NCBI RefSeq assembly: GCF_017307055.1
Contig: NZ_JAFLEQ010000008.1
Location: 712,342-776,341, forward strand
Length of the DNA stretch: 64,000 nucleotides
Source of the DNA: Corynebacterium mendelii
Lineage (GTDB): Bacteria > Actinomycetota > Actinomycetes > Mycobacteriales > Mycobacteriaceae
Reading direction: 5' to 3'
The position numbers and the translations under genes are program-made. Shown here piece after piece: positions 47,561 through 55,998 of this stretch (position 1 is the first letter of the stretch; every line of letters starts with the position of its first letter). The notes under the pieces were generated by a model. That model saw only the letters and a list, made by a program, of their open reading frames with translations, did no database searches and was not told where the DNA came from.

Positions 47561-48361
47561 CTAGACGTCGGCGTAGCAGCCGTCACCGAAGGGATCATCG
47601 ACCCGGTCGACCAATGCGGCCACCGAATCAATCATGGCGGTGGGCCGGTAGGGGAATTTCTCCACTTCCGTCTCATCCGAAATCCCCGATTTCACCAGCA
47701 CGGTGCGCATCCCGGCTTCCAGCCCGGCTTTGACGTCGGTGTCCATCCGGTCACCGATCATCACGGTGCGCTCAGAGTGCACCCCCAAGTGATTGAGCGC
47801 CGAACGCATCATGATCGGATTGGGTTTCCCGACGAAATAGGGGTCTTTGCCGGTGGCGGCGGTAATCAGGGCCGCCACCGCGCCGGTGGCCGGAAGCACA
47901 CCCTCCGGGGCGGGACCGGTGACATCGGGGTTGGTGCAGATAAACTTCGCGCCCCGGTTGATCAGCCGGATGGCGGTGGTGATTGCCTCGAAAGAATAGG
48001 TGCGGGTTTCACCCAGCACCACATATTCGGGATTGACTTCGGTGAGAATCCACCCGGCCTTGTGCAGGCCGGTCGTCAGCCCCGATTCGCCGACCACATA
48101 GGCGGTGCCCTGGTCGAGCTGGCTCTGCAGGAAAGCAGCGGTCGCGGTGGCCGACGTCCAGATTCGTTCCGGCTCGATGGTAAGGCCCGTGGCCTCCAGC
48201 CGGGCGGAGAGATCCCGCGGGGTGAAAATTGAGTTGTTCGTCAGCACCATGAACGGGATGTTTTTCTCCCGCAGGGCAGCCAGGAACCGGTCCGCCCCGT
48301 CGATCATCTGGCCCTCTTTGATCAGAACGCCGTCCATGTCGGTCAAGTATGAAATCGCCAT
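47561..48361 (-). CDS. HAD-IIA family hydrolase (NagD-like)
   Basis: The 266-residue phosphatase-like protein has motif I DMDGVL (nucleophile Asp8, acid/base Asp10), motif II LTNNS, the GKPNP lysine motif and GDRMDTD (motif IV). NagD-like enzymes dephosphorylate nucleotides or sugar phosphates; the actual substrate is unknown. CACAAT lies 7 bases before the ATG on the minus strand, fitting a leaderless start. The carrier-protein gene lies just upstream on the same strand. Confidence 0.9.
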   Translation of the reverse strand: MAISYLTDMDGVLIKEGQMIDGADRFLAALREKNIPFMVLTNNSIFTPRDLSARLEATGLTIEPERIWTSATATAAFLQSQLDQGTAYVVGESGLTTGLHKAGWILTEVNPEYVVLGETRTYSFEAITTAIRLINRGAKFICTNPDVTGPAPEGVLPATGAVAALITAATGKDPYFVGKPNPIMMRSALNHLGVHSERTVMIGDRMDTDVKAGLEAGMRTVLVKSGISDETEVEKFPYRPTAMIDSVAALVDRVDDPFGDGCYADV

Positions 48362-48398
48362 GGCCCCGATTGTGCCACTGCTGTGGCCACCCGTGGTT

Positions 48399-48707
48399 CT
48401 AGACGCCGCTACGGCGGGAATCAATCAGTGTTTCCAGCTGCCCGAGCGTGGTCGACGGGGTGATGTCCTCGTCGGTGATGCGAACCCCCAGTTCATCTTC
48501 GATACGGATGGCGATTTCCACCCGGGCTATGGAATCAATGCCCAGTTCAGCCAGACCGGCTTCCGGGCGGAGATCCTCCTCATCGACGCCGGCGGCGCGG
48601 ATCACAATGGTGGACAATGCTCCCGCGGTGGTGCTGGCGCCGGTGTCGTCACCGTCCTCGGGATCATCCAGAAAAGCCTGCAGGGCAGTGGGATCAATGG
48701 TGGCCAC
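48399..48707 (-). CDS. acpM: Acyl carrier protein
   Basis: The 102-residue protein carries the phosphopantetheine attachment motif GIDSIARVEIA (Ser59). It shuttles growing acyl chains for fatty acid or meromycolate synthesis in the cytoplasm. The N-terminal extension of about 25 residues before the four-helix core is typical of AcpM. GTG 48707 is chosen because GAGGAG lies 8 bases upstream; a GTG at 48716 is overlapped by that site. It is in the aceE neighbourhood as in Corynebacterium. Confidence 0.9.
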   Translation of the reverse strand: MATIDPTALQAFLDDPEDGDDTGASTTAGALSTIVIRAAGVDEEDLRPEAGLAELGIDSIARVEIAIRIEDELGVRITDEDITPSTTLGQLETLIDSRRSGV

Positions 48708-48908
48708 GGCGGACACTCCTCGGGTTTTCTGCGGTGTGAAATAAAAAAGCGAAGCAAAAAGTCAGTCTAGCCGGTGGCGCTCCGGGCCATCCGGCGGGGG
48801 AGAAGGGCCCGGGGCAACACCCCGGTACTTCTCGATTAGGGTGGAGGGAATGGGTTCGCCCGCACCGGCGGACCTGGTAGACCACGGCTTCAAGGAGGCG
48901 GCACCGTC

Positions 48909-50084
48909 ATGGGCATTGCTGTACCACGGCTTGTTGGGGCACTTCGTCGGCTGGCGCTGCGGGTCAGTGAACCCGGCAGACAGCATCTGGACAAAGTCCG
49001 GGACCGGATCCACGACGACAGCCGGCGCCCGGGGCTGGCGGATATCGATGAGGAAACCACCATCGACGGGCCCGTGTGCCGCCTGCACGTCTACTGGGCC
49101 GGGCCGAAAGATCCGGCGGTGACCGTGGTGTTCATCCACGGTTTCACCCTGGCGGCGGAAGCGTTTTTCAGCCAGGTCGACTACATCCGCGAACAGTTTC
49201 CCGATGCGGCATGCCTGCTTCTGGATGTGCGTGGCCACGGCGCCACCGGTGAAGTGCGGGAGGAGTATCTCACCGTCGACGGTACCGCCGATGATGTGGA
49301 GGCCGCCGTCACGGCATTCGCCCCGACCGGTCCGCTGATCCTGGTGGGCCATTCGCTGGGGGGAATGACCGCCCTTAATCTCATGCGGCGCAAAGACCGC
49401 CGGCTGACTTCCCGGGTGGCGGGCCTGGTGCTGATCAATACCGCCTCGGCGCCGATGGCCAGTTCCGGAACACCGATGATCCTGGACACGAAAGTCGGCA
49501 AACGATTCATCGACGCGGTCACCGACGACAAAGAGGAAACCGATGCGATGCGGGCGAATCTGAAAGAACTGCTCGCCCCGGCCCTGGCGGCCACGGTTTT
49601 CCACAACGACGGGGTCGATTTCGACATTGTCGAATTCCACGCCTCGATGATCAACAACACCCCCACCTCCACGTTCACCGGCTTTTACCCGGATCTGCGC
49701 GACCACGCCGAAACCGCGGCCGGACAAGCAATCAGGGATCTGCCCGGCTGTATCCTGGTGGGCGCCAAAGACCAGGTCACTCCACCGGATCAGGCACAGG
49801 CTTTGAGCCGGATGTGGCCGGCCGCGGATGTGGTGGAAGTGGACGGCTGCGGCCACATGCTGATTCTGGAGGCCCCGGGAAAGGTCAATGACGCCATCGG
49901 CGGGCTCGTCGAAAAGGTCACCGACCTGACAAGGAAACACCCCGACCGTTCCCGGGCGCGGGCCGACTGCCGGGAAGCGCAGGATGCCCGTGACGATTAC
50001 GGCGATCCGTTGACAAGCGGCAACCGGGATGATCCCGGCTACAGGCATTGCCCCGACGGGTGCGGTGACTGCGGCGGCAATTAG
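48909..50084 (+). CDS. Alpha/beta hydrolase
   Basis: The 391-residue alpha/beta hydrolase has the oxyanion-hole motif FIHGFT (about 75-80), nucleophile elbow GHSLGG (Ser149), a late acid region (VGAKDQVTPP) and the catalytic His in GCGHMLILEAP. The substrate is unknown; size and lid resemble lipases or esterases. AAGGAGG lies 9 bases before the ATG. The last 15 residues are Cys-rich (HCPDGCGDCGGN), which is unusual for the family and could bind a metal. Confidence 0.88.
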   Translation: MGIAVPRLVGALRRLALRVSEPGRQHLDKVRDRIHDDSRRPGLADIDEETTIDGPVCRLHVYWAGPKDPAVTVVFIHGFTLAAEAFFSQVDYIREQFPDAACLLLDVRGHGATGEVREEYLTVDGTADDVEAAVTAFAPTGPLILVGHSLGGMTALNLMRRKDRRLTSRVAGLVLINTASAPMASSGTPMILDTKVGKRFIDAVTDDKEETDAMRANLKELLAPALAATVFHNDGVDFDIVEFHASMINNTPTSTFTGFYPDLRDHAETAAGQAIRDLPGCILVGAKDQVTPPDQAQALSRMWPAADVVEVDGCGHMLILEAPGKVNDAIGGLVEKVTDLTRKHPDRSRARADCREAQDARDDYGDPLTSGNRDDPGYRHCPDGCGDCGGN

Positions 50085-50130
50085 GAAAGCAGCCCGGGGC
50101 GCCCGGCAATCCCGGAACCTGCGGAAGCTT

Positions 50131-50715
50131 TCAGTAGCGCGCCGGTTCGGTGGTCACGGTGGTGTCCCCCAGCAGCGAGCGGACGGTGATTTTTACCGTG
50201 GGGGAACCCGGCCGTGGGGTGAAGGTTTTCCCGGTGGTGTCCCCCAGCAGGCCGAAGCCACTTATCTCCACACCGATGGTTTCCGGGATGGTGACCCTCA
50301 CATCACCCATGACGGTCAAGACCGTGATCTCGGAAACATCGGCGGTGATGCGGGCACGGGTCAAATCTAAAATCACATCGCCCATGATCAGCGTCAGGGA
50401 GGTGTGCGGGGCCAGGGTGAATTCCCCGGAGCGGATGATATCGCCCATCAGGCTGAAAAAACTCGACTGCGCTACCGGCTGCCGGGCACCGGTATCCGCG
50501 GCCCCGGTGACCGGTCCGACGGGTGCGGTTACCCGCTGCAGATCACCTGCGGTGGCATCGACAGCCCAGATGACTTTCGTGATGTCGTCGAATTGGCCGA
50601 GCGTGATGCGGCCGTCCCCGACGGCATCAACCGCCAGCTGCTGTGCCCGGTGACGCACCGGCGAATCGGCGGGCAACGGTTCATTGGTGGGCTGTGGTGC
50701 GCCGGTAGATGCCAT
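50131..50715 (-). CDS. DUF1707-like protein with beta-rich C-terminal domain
   Basis: The 194-residue protein has an N-terminal DUF1707-like segment (VRHRAQQLAVDAVGDGRITL). A C-terminal beta-helix-like region of the DUF4097/LiaF type follows (repeated LxGD patterns: SLMGDIIRSGEF, LIMGDVIL, VMGDVRV, LLGDT). No membrane segment is present. Such proteins are common in actinobacteria and may act in envelope stress or regulation; the role is unknown. TATGGT lies 7 bases before the ATG on this strand. Confidence 0.75.
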   Translation of the reverse strand: MASTGAPQPTNEPLPADSPVRHRAQQLAVDAVGDGRITLGQFDDITKVIWAVDATAGDLQRVTAPVGPVTGAADTGARQPVAQSSFFSLMGDIIRSGEFTLAPHTSLTLIMGDVILDLTRARITADVSEITVLTVMGDVRVTIPETIGVEISGFGLLGDTTGKTFTPRPGSPTVKITVRSLLGDTTVTTEPARY

Positions 50716-50786
50716 AGGCACCACCATAGACAAACATCCACCCGGGACAGGGAGGAACCGGCGCCGCCGGCCTGCGGGAGAGACAA

Positions 50787-50840
50787 CAAGCTCCCGCCGG
50801 CAGGTGGACACCGGTGGTGCCGCCTGCCTGCGGGAGCTTG
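50787..50840 (-). terminator. Terminator of aceE
   Basis: An 11-bp perfect stem (50787-50797 with 50830-50840) with an internally structured loop lies 62 bases beyond the aceE stop. TTGTTGTCTC precedes it on the plus-strand complement, so on the minus strand a weak T-rich tail follows. Confidence 0.65.
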
Positions 50841-50901
50841 CGCGGAATTTTTTCTTTTCTGTTCAACGCGGTGACGGTGGTGTCCTCGCGCAACAGGTCA
50901 T

Positions 50902-53652
50902 CTAGACGGTGGTCGGATCATCCAGCTGGTAGCGGCGGGCGGCTTCAGCCGCCACCTGCATATCGATCTCACCGGCGCGGGCCAGACCCATCAGCACCGC
51001 AACAACAACAGATTCGGCATCGATGTTGAAAAAGCGGCGGGCGGCGGGCCGGGTGTCGGAGAAACCGAAGCCGTCGGCGCCGAGACAGGTGTAGTCGCCC
51101 GGCACCCACTTGCGGATCATCTCCGGCAGGGAAGTGGTGAAGTCGGAGACTGCCACAAACGGGCCCTCGTAGCCTTCCAGCTGCCTGGTGCAGAACGGTT
51201 TTTCAATCTCATCACCCGGGTAGCGCAGCTGGTGCTTTTCTTTTTCCGCACCGTCGCGGGCCAGCTCCACCCAGGAGGTGGCCGAGAAAATATTCGCCGA
51301 GACGTCGAATTCCTCCTTCAGGATTTTCTTCGCCTTCAGTGCGGCCTGCATGCCGATACCCGACGCCAGGATCGAGGCGGTGTGCGAGGCACCTTCCTCG
51401 GCTTTTTCGTAGCAGTAGATGCCCTTGTGCAGGCCCTCCACATCCAGATTGTCGGGTTCTTTCGGCTGGTGGGTCGGCTCGTTGTAGACCGTCAGGTAGT
51501 AGATGACGTTCTCGCCGCCGTCGGGGCCGTACATGCGGTCGATACCGCGGTGGACCAGGTGCGCGACCTCGAAGGAAAACGCCGGATCATAGGTGACAAC
51601 AGCAGGGTTGGTGGATGCGATCACCGGCGAGTGGCCGTCCATGTGCTGCAGGCCCTCACCGGTCAGGGTGGTGCGTCCCGCGGTGGCGCCCAGCAGGAAG
51701 CCACGGGCCATCTGGTCTGCGGCAGCCCAGATCGAGTCCGCGGTGCGCTGGAAACCAAACATCGAGTAGAAGATGTAGAGCGGAATCATCGGCTCGCCGT
51801 GGGTGGCGTAGGCCGAACCCGCGGCCATGAACTCGGCGACCGAACCAGCCTCGTTGATGCCCTCATGCATGATGTGGCCGTCGGTGGCCTCCCGGTAGGA
51901 CAGCATCAGATCGTGGTCGACCGGGGTGTAGACCTGCCCGTGCGGGTTGTAGATCTTCAACGTCGGGAACCACGAGTCCATGCCGAAGGTGCGGGCCTCA
52001 TCGGGAATGATCGGCACGAAACGCTTCTTCAGCTCCTTGTCCCGCATCAGTTCCTTGAAGGTGCGCACCAGCGCCATGGTGGTGGCGACTTCCTGCTTGC
52101 CGGAACCCTTGCGGATAATCCGCAGCGAATCGATCGGCGGCACCTCGATGGGGGTGTAGTTGGTGCGGCGTTCGGGCAGGAAACCGCCCAGTTGTTTGCG
52201 GCGCTCCAGCATGTACTTGATCTCCGGGCTGTCAGGGCCGGGATTGTAGTACGGCGGAAGGTAGGGATCCTTTTCCAGCACCTCATCGGAGATCGGGATG
52301 TCCTGCTTGTCGCGGAATAGCTTCAGATCATCCAGGGTCAGTTTCTTCATCTGGTGGGTCGCATTGCGGCCCTCGAAATTATGGCCCAGACCGTAGCCTT
52401 TGATGGTGTGGGCCAGGATCACCGTGGGACGATCCTTGGTCTCCATCGCCCGCTTGTAGGCCGCGTAAATCTTGCGGTAGTCATGCCCGCCGCGCTTGAG
52501 ACGCCAAATCTCGTCGTCGCTCATATCGGCGACCAATTTCTTGGTCTGCGGGGTGCGGTTGAAGAAATGCTCACGCACATAGGCGCCGTCGTTGGCCTTG
52601 AACGTCTGGAAATCGCCGTCCGGCGTGGAGTTCATCAAATCAACCAGTTCACCGGTCTTGTCGGCCTCGAACAGCTCATCCCATTCCCGGCCCCACACAA
52701 TCTTGATGACCGACCAGCCGGCTCCGCGGAAGAAGCTCTCCAGCTCCTGGATGATCTTGGTGTTGCCGCGCACCGGGCCGTCAAGACGCTGCAGGTTGCA
52801 GTTGATGACAAAAGTCAGGTTGTCGAGATTGTTCAGCGCCGCCATCTGGATCAGACCACGGGATTCCGGCTCATCCATCTCACCGTCGCCGAGAAACGCC
52901 CACACATGCTGGTCCGAGGTGTCCTTGATGCCGCGGTCAGCCAGATACCGGTTGAACCGGGCCTGGTAGATCGCATCCATGGGGCCAAGACCCATCGACA
53001 CGGTGGGGAATTCCCAGAAATCGGGCATACCGTGCGGGTGCGGGTAGGAAGGCATACCGCCCTGCGGGCGGGACACTTCCTGGCGGAAACCGTCGAGATC
53101 GTCTTCTGTCAGACGCCCTTCGAGGAAAGCACGCGCATACATGCCGGGTGAAGCATGCCCCTGGAAGAACACCTGGTCGCCGCCACCGGGATGGTCTTTG
53201 CCGCGGAAGAAGTAGTTGAAGCCGACCTCATACAGCGGTGCGCCGGAAGCATAGGAGGAGATGTGTCCGCCCACACCGATACCGGGACGCTGCGCGCGGT
53301 GCACCATAATCGCCGCATTCCACCGGATCCATTTGCGGTAGCGGCGCTCGATCTTCTCGTCACCGGGAAACTCCGGCTCCATCGAAGTCGGAATCGTATT
53401 GACGTAGTCGGTTGAGGTCAGCGGCGGGAGCGGCACACGTTTGGCGGTGGCACGCTCCAGAAGCCGCAGCATGATGAAGCGGGCACGGTCGGGATCGGCG
53501 TGCGCCAGCATGCCGTCGAAACTTTCCAGCCACTCGCGTGTTTCTTCCGGGTCGGAATCGTTCAAATAGCTGGCGACACCGTCACGGATCAGGGCGAAAT
53601 TGCTCTCATCACCTGACGCCGGTGTGTTCTTTGTCGTGGCTTCATCGGCCAT
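50902..53652 (-). CDS. aceE: Pyruvate dehydrogenase E1 component (homodimeric)
   Basis: AceE decarboxylates pyruvate and transfers the acetyl group to lipoyl-E2 in the pyruvate dehydrogenase complex, using thiamine diphosphate. The 916 residues fit the homodimeric type. The ThDP-binding region shows [13 protein letters not shown], followed by [26 protein letters not shown]-like sequences and HMDGHSP are also family-typical. The C-terminal half includes the DGFGFSDTR region. GAGGAG lies upstream of the ATG. In Corynebacteriales the E1 functions in a mixed complex with 2-oxoglutarate dehydrogenase components. Confidence 0.97.
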   Translation of the reverse strand: MADEATTKNTPASGDESNFALIRDGVASYLNDSDPEETREWLESFDGMLAHADPDRARFIMLRLLERATAKRVPLPPLTSTDYVNTIPTSMEPEFPGDEKIERRYRKWIRWNAAIMVHRAQRPGIGVGGHISSYASGAPLYEVGFNYFFRGKDHPGGGDQVFFQGHASPGMYARAFLEGRLTEDDLDGFRQEVSRPQGGMPSYPHPHGMPDFWEFPTVSMGLGPMDAIYQARFNRYLADRGIKDTSDQHVWAFLGDGEMDEPESRGLIQMAALNNLDNLTFVINCNLQRLDGPVRGNTKIIQELESFFRGAGWSVIKIVWGREWDELFEADKTGELVDLMNSTPDGDFQTFKANDGAYVREHFFNRTPQTKKLVADMSDDEIWRLKRGGHDYRKIYAAYKRAMETKDRPTVILAHTIKGYGLGHNFEGRNATHQMKKLTLDDLKLFRDKQDIPISDEVLEKDPYLPPYYNPGPDSPEIKYMLERRKQLGGFLPERRTNYTPIEVPPIDSLRIIRKGSGKQEVATTMALVRTFKELMRDKELKKRFVPIIPDEARTFGMDSWFPTLKIYNPHGQVYTPVDHDLMLSYREATDGHIMHEGINEAGSVAEFMAAGSAYATHGEPMIPLYIFYSMFGFQRTADSIWAAADQMARGFLLGATAGRTTLTGEGLQHMDGHSPVIASTNPAVVTYDPAFSFEVAHLVHRGIDRMYGPDGGENVIYYLTVYNEPTHQPKEPDNLDVEGLHKGIYCYEKAEEGASHTASILASGIGMQAALKAKKILKEEFDVSANIFSATSWVELARDGAEKEKHQLRYPGDEIEKPFCTRQLEGYEGPFVAVSDFTTSLPEMIRKWVPGDYTCLGADGFGFSDTRPAARRFFNIDAESVVVAVLMGLARAGEIDMQVAAEAARRYQLDDPTTV

Positions 53653-54077
53653 GCGGGCATCTCCTCAAAAGTTGGTCAGTCCTCGTGCACACGCCAACCC
53701 CACACCACCGCCTGCCGGCCACAAACCGACCGTGCTGTCGCGAGGGGCTGCTCCCCCCAAAGGGAAGGATGCGCACCATCACAGACAAGGATAGAGCGGA
53801 TTGCCCAACTAAGCTGCCCCAACCCTCGCCAAGAGAGGGCCGGACCCCCATACCTGCCCGTCACAGCGTCGGGTCACCGTCTTCCCGGACACCCACATCT
53901 TCCCGCCGGGGGTAAACAGTGGGTGACCGGAAAAGGCACTACCACGGCACCCGGTGCCTACCGCGGTAAGTCACACTGTAATCTCTTAGTGACCGTTAAA
54001 GGCACCGCCGGGAAGAACCAGGTCGTTTAAGATCACCGGCGGGAATGCCCTAACCACACAACAGGAGGACTTGTACC
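53653..54077. other. aceE-DUF3052 divergent intergenic region
   Basis: This 425-base region separates the divergent genes and holds their promoters. TAATCT near 53980 is a plausible -10 box for the plus-strand gene. GTCAC and GTGAC arms near 53970-53994 form a loose inverted repeat, but they do not match the GlxR consensus well. No coding frame was supported. Confidence 0.45.
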
Positions 54078-54506
54078 GTGACGGACACCTCGGGCTCCGG
54101 AAGCTCCGGCACCCAGGCATACGCAGAACTAATGGATGTCACCAAAGGTCAGATCGTCCAGGAAGTCGGCTGGGACGATGACTGTGACTCCGAGATCAGT
54201 GAATCCCTCGAGGATGCCATCGGCGACCTGCTGGTCGGTGAAGACACAGATGAAATCTGCGACGTTGTTCTCCTGTGGTGGCGCGCCGACGATGGTGACT
54301 TAGTCGATGGACTGGTCGATGCCATCAGGCCGCTGGCCGAAGACGGCTGTATCTGGCTTCTGACTCCGGCGCTGGGGGACAAGGGATCCGTTGAACCCGG
54401 CATCATCAGCGAGTCAGCCCAACTGGCCGGTCTGGTCCAGACCTCCGCTGAGCGTCTCGGCGACTGGCAGGGTTCCCGCCTGGTACCCCGCGGCACCAAA
54501 AAGTAA
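54078..54506 (+). CDS. DUF3052 family protein
   Basis: The 142-residue acidic protein is recognised as DUF3052, a conserved actinobacterial family next to aceE in mycobacteria and corynebacteria. Characteristic segments include VGWDDDCDSEI and CDVVLLWWRADDGDL. It is predicted to be soluble and cytoplasmic. ACAGGAGGACTTGTACC provides a strong ribosome binding site. The function is unknown. Confidence 0.88.
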   Translation: MTDTSGSGSSGTQAYAELMDVTKGQIVQEVGWDDDCDSEISESLEDAIGDLLVGEDTDEICDVVLLWWRADDGDLVDGLVDAIRPLAEDGCIWLLTPALGDKGSVEPGIISESAQLAGLVQTSAERLGDWQGSRLVPRGTKK

Positions 54507-54588
54507 GACACAATTTCCCTCCGGCGCCCGGCACCGGTAGTGTCTTTGTTCGGCAATAAAATCGCGGATGAAAAATCATCCGTACCTT

Positions 54589-54665
54589 GCGCCCTTAGCT
54601 CAGCTGGTTAGAGCACTTCGTTTACACCGAAGGGGTCGGCGGTTCGAATCCGTCAGGGCGCACCA
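54589..54665 (+). tRNA. tRNA-Val (TAC)
   Basis: A 74-base cloverleaf (acceptor GCGCCCT pairs with AGGGCGC) with anticodon loop TTTACAC carrying TAC, and the encoded CCA at 54663-54665. It marks the boundary between GC-rich core DNA and the lower-GC CRISPR-Cas region. The 3' end is not repeated elsewhere in the window. Confidence 0.95.
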
Positions 54666-54688
54666 CAAGCTTGCGCTCCCGCACCTAT

Positions 54689-54694
54689 TAGAAT
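54689..54694 (+). promoter_or_regulatory. Candidate -10 box for the repeat-like small RNA
   Basis: TAGAAT matches the corynebacterial TANNNT -10 well and would place the start point at about 54700-54702, where the first repeat-like hairpin begins. No convincing -35 is seen. Confidence 0.5.
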
Positions 54695-54697
54695 GGT

Positions 54698-54823
54698 TCT
54701 GTCTCCTCTCCCGAGGAGTTGGTCCATAGGTGGTTTTGGAACTGCACGTGAACCGTAGAGTTGTCTCCGCCCCGGCGGAGTCAAATCCCTCTTCCCTCTC
54801 AGGAAGAGGGCTTTCTGCTTTTC
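54698..54823 (+). ncRNA. Candidate CRISPR-derived regulatory RNA (two degenerate repeats)
   Basis: Two segments (54698-54725 and 54760-54787) resemble the array repeat. Both keep the 6-bp stem and 4-base loop. The first has CTCCTC/GAGGAG where the array has CCCCGC/GCGGGG, with two paired changes; it shares TGTC before the stem and GTTGxTCC after it. The second has CTCCGC/GCGGAG, with one paired change, after an identical GTTGTC. They lie 62 bases apart (array period 61) around a 34-base spacer-like segment starting ATAGGTGGTTTTGGAA. A terminator follows directly. The layout matches CreR/CreA-type CRISPR-like regulatory RNAs. A decayed array is the main alternative. Confidence 0.55.
54787..54823 (+). 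terminator. Terminator of the repeat-like small RNA
   Basis: CCCTCTTCC (54787-54795) pairs with GGAAGAGGG (54802-54810), followed by CTTTCTGCTTTT. It directly abuts the second repeat-like element and separates it from the array leader. It could also end a tRNA-Val read-through transcript. Confidence 0.85.
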
Positions 54824-54957
54824 CAGCCCTGAAAGGGGTACTGATCTCGGGGCGGAAATTATCTTGACAGTATGTTGAGCTTATCGAACTTGAAAAAAAC
54901 TAAGTCACAGTGAATCTAAAAGCTACTTCAGATTTATGTTCCCGCAAGTTGATAAGC
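54824..54957 (+). promoter_or_regulatory. CRISPR leader
   Basis: This AT-rich segment lies immediately upstream of the first repeat. TATGTT at 54935-54940 is a candidate -10 box, 17 bases before the repeat, and TTGACA at 54864-54869 is a -35-like element too far upstream to pair with it. Array polarity (degenerate repeat at the far right end) supports a leader on this side. Confidence 0.65.
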
Positions 54958-55107
54958 GTTGTCCCCGCGCGAGCGGGGTTGATCCGGACCGCACTACAGC
55001 GCGCAAACCATGTTGACGGTTGTCCCCGCGCGAGCGGGGTTGATACTGGGTACGGATCGAAAGTTTGTGGTGCGCCCTAGTTGTCCCCGCGTGAGCGGGG
55101 TGTACAG
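54958..55107 (+). CRISPR. Short type I-E CRISPR array, 3 repeats, 2 spacers
   Basis: Three repeats start at 54958, 55019 and 55080 with an exact 61-base period, fitting a 28-base repeat plus 33-base spacers. The first two are near-identical: GTTGTCCCCGCGCGAGCGGG plus GTTGAT. The repeat hairpin is CCCCGC/GCGGGG. The third has a C-to-T change in the loop and a diverged 3' end, as expected of a terminal repeat distal to the leader. Spacers are 54986-55018 and 55047-55079. No match to either spacer was seen in this window. A fragment starting GTTGTCTCCG at 55130 is a possible relic. Confidence 0.93.
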
Positions 55108-55251
55108 CAACATTAAATCATCGAAGTGTGTTGTCTCCGTGGGGAAGGGGATTTCCTGAGGACGTTCGGCACACATAGCTTTCCCTTTCTCTTTTGTTTG
55201 AAGGTGGCATTAGCTGATTTTCTCTTCACAGATCAGGTTGGCTTTCTAACT

Positions 55252-55913
55252 ATGGTCGCGGGTTTTGCCGGACCCGGTATCGAGGACATCAAGGCCACCC
55301 AGTGTTTCTGTCTGCGGGTCCTGCCGCTTGATTTCGGTGTCATCGACGCCCACCTGACCGCGACAGTGAACCGCTTTTCGTGGACGTGGCCGACGCCATC
55401 AAAGCGTCGATGCAGCAGACCTGGTGGGCCTGTGACGAATTCACTGTCCTCCCCAAGGAACAGTTCGCCGGTGATGCCATTAATGCTGATCTGCTCACCA
55501 AAATCGCCGCCGACCTGGAACTGACGTGCCACCTCGATCAGGAGTGGGACCGCTACGAGATCGGGGCCGGTGACACCCTGTCAGCCATCATCGAAGAAGA
55601 CCCTTCCGGCCAGCTACGCATCTGGTGGGAGATGACCATAGAGGACACCGAAGACTTCCACGACGAGGACTAATATTTCGGCGCGCTGCTGGCACTTGAC
55701 GGAGTGCAGGGACAGGACGCCACACTGCGGATGAGTCTGACGGAAGCCGTCGACTACACAGCCACCTTCCACATCGAAAGCGTGCTGGGTATCCCCGAAG
55801 GCGAACCCAACACCGACTAGATTGCCGCAGCGATAGCTGGTGTTTTCAACGCCGCGGCACAATTCGAATCTAGGCTGGGAGAGATGATCCTGGTCGGCAG
55901 CACAGAGAAGTAA
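55252..55913 (+). pseudogene. Broken hypothetical gene
   Basis: Coding-like sequence runs from ATG 55252 (MVAGFAGPGIEDIKATQ) to about 55375, shifts frame at a TTTT run at 55375-55378, and continues to 55913 in one frame interrupted by TAA 55671 and TAG 55818. The text on both sides of each stop reads as protein (e.g. WWEMTIEDTEDFHDED before and YFGALLALDGVQGQ after the first). One 97-residue piece could still be made from GTG 55380. No family was recognised. It may be a remnant of the event that brought in the CRISPR region. Confidence 0.6.
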
Positions 55914-55998
55914 TCGGGGAACCATCTCCGGAAGTCGCACTGGGGGAATCGGCTGGACGAAACATCCCTAATCTTCCATGCGCCCCCGAAGTGGCGGT

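Noticed and set aside
53965-53995. GlxR (cAMP receptor) site between aceE and DUF3052
   Set aside because: The GTCAC/GTGAC arms are spaced too far apart and do not fit TGTGANNTANNTCACA.
54683-54689. Seven-base complement of the small RNA spacer start just upstream of the RNA itself
   Set aside because: Only seven bases match, the flanking triplet is not PAM-like, and it overlaps the candidate promoter; no reason to prefer it over chance.
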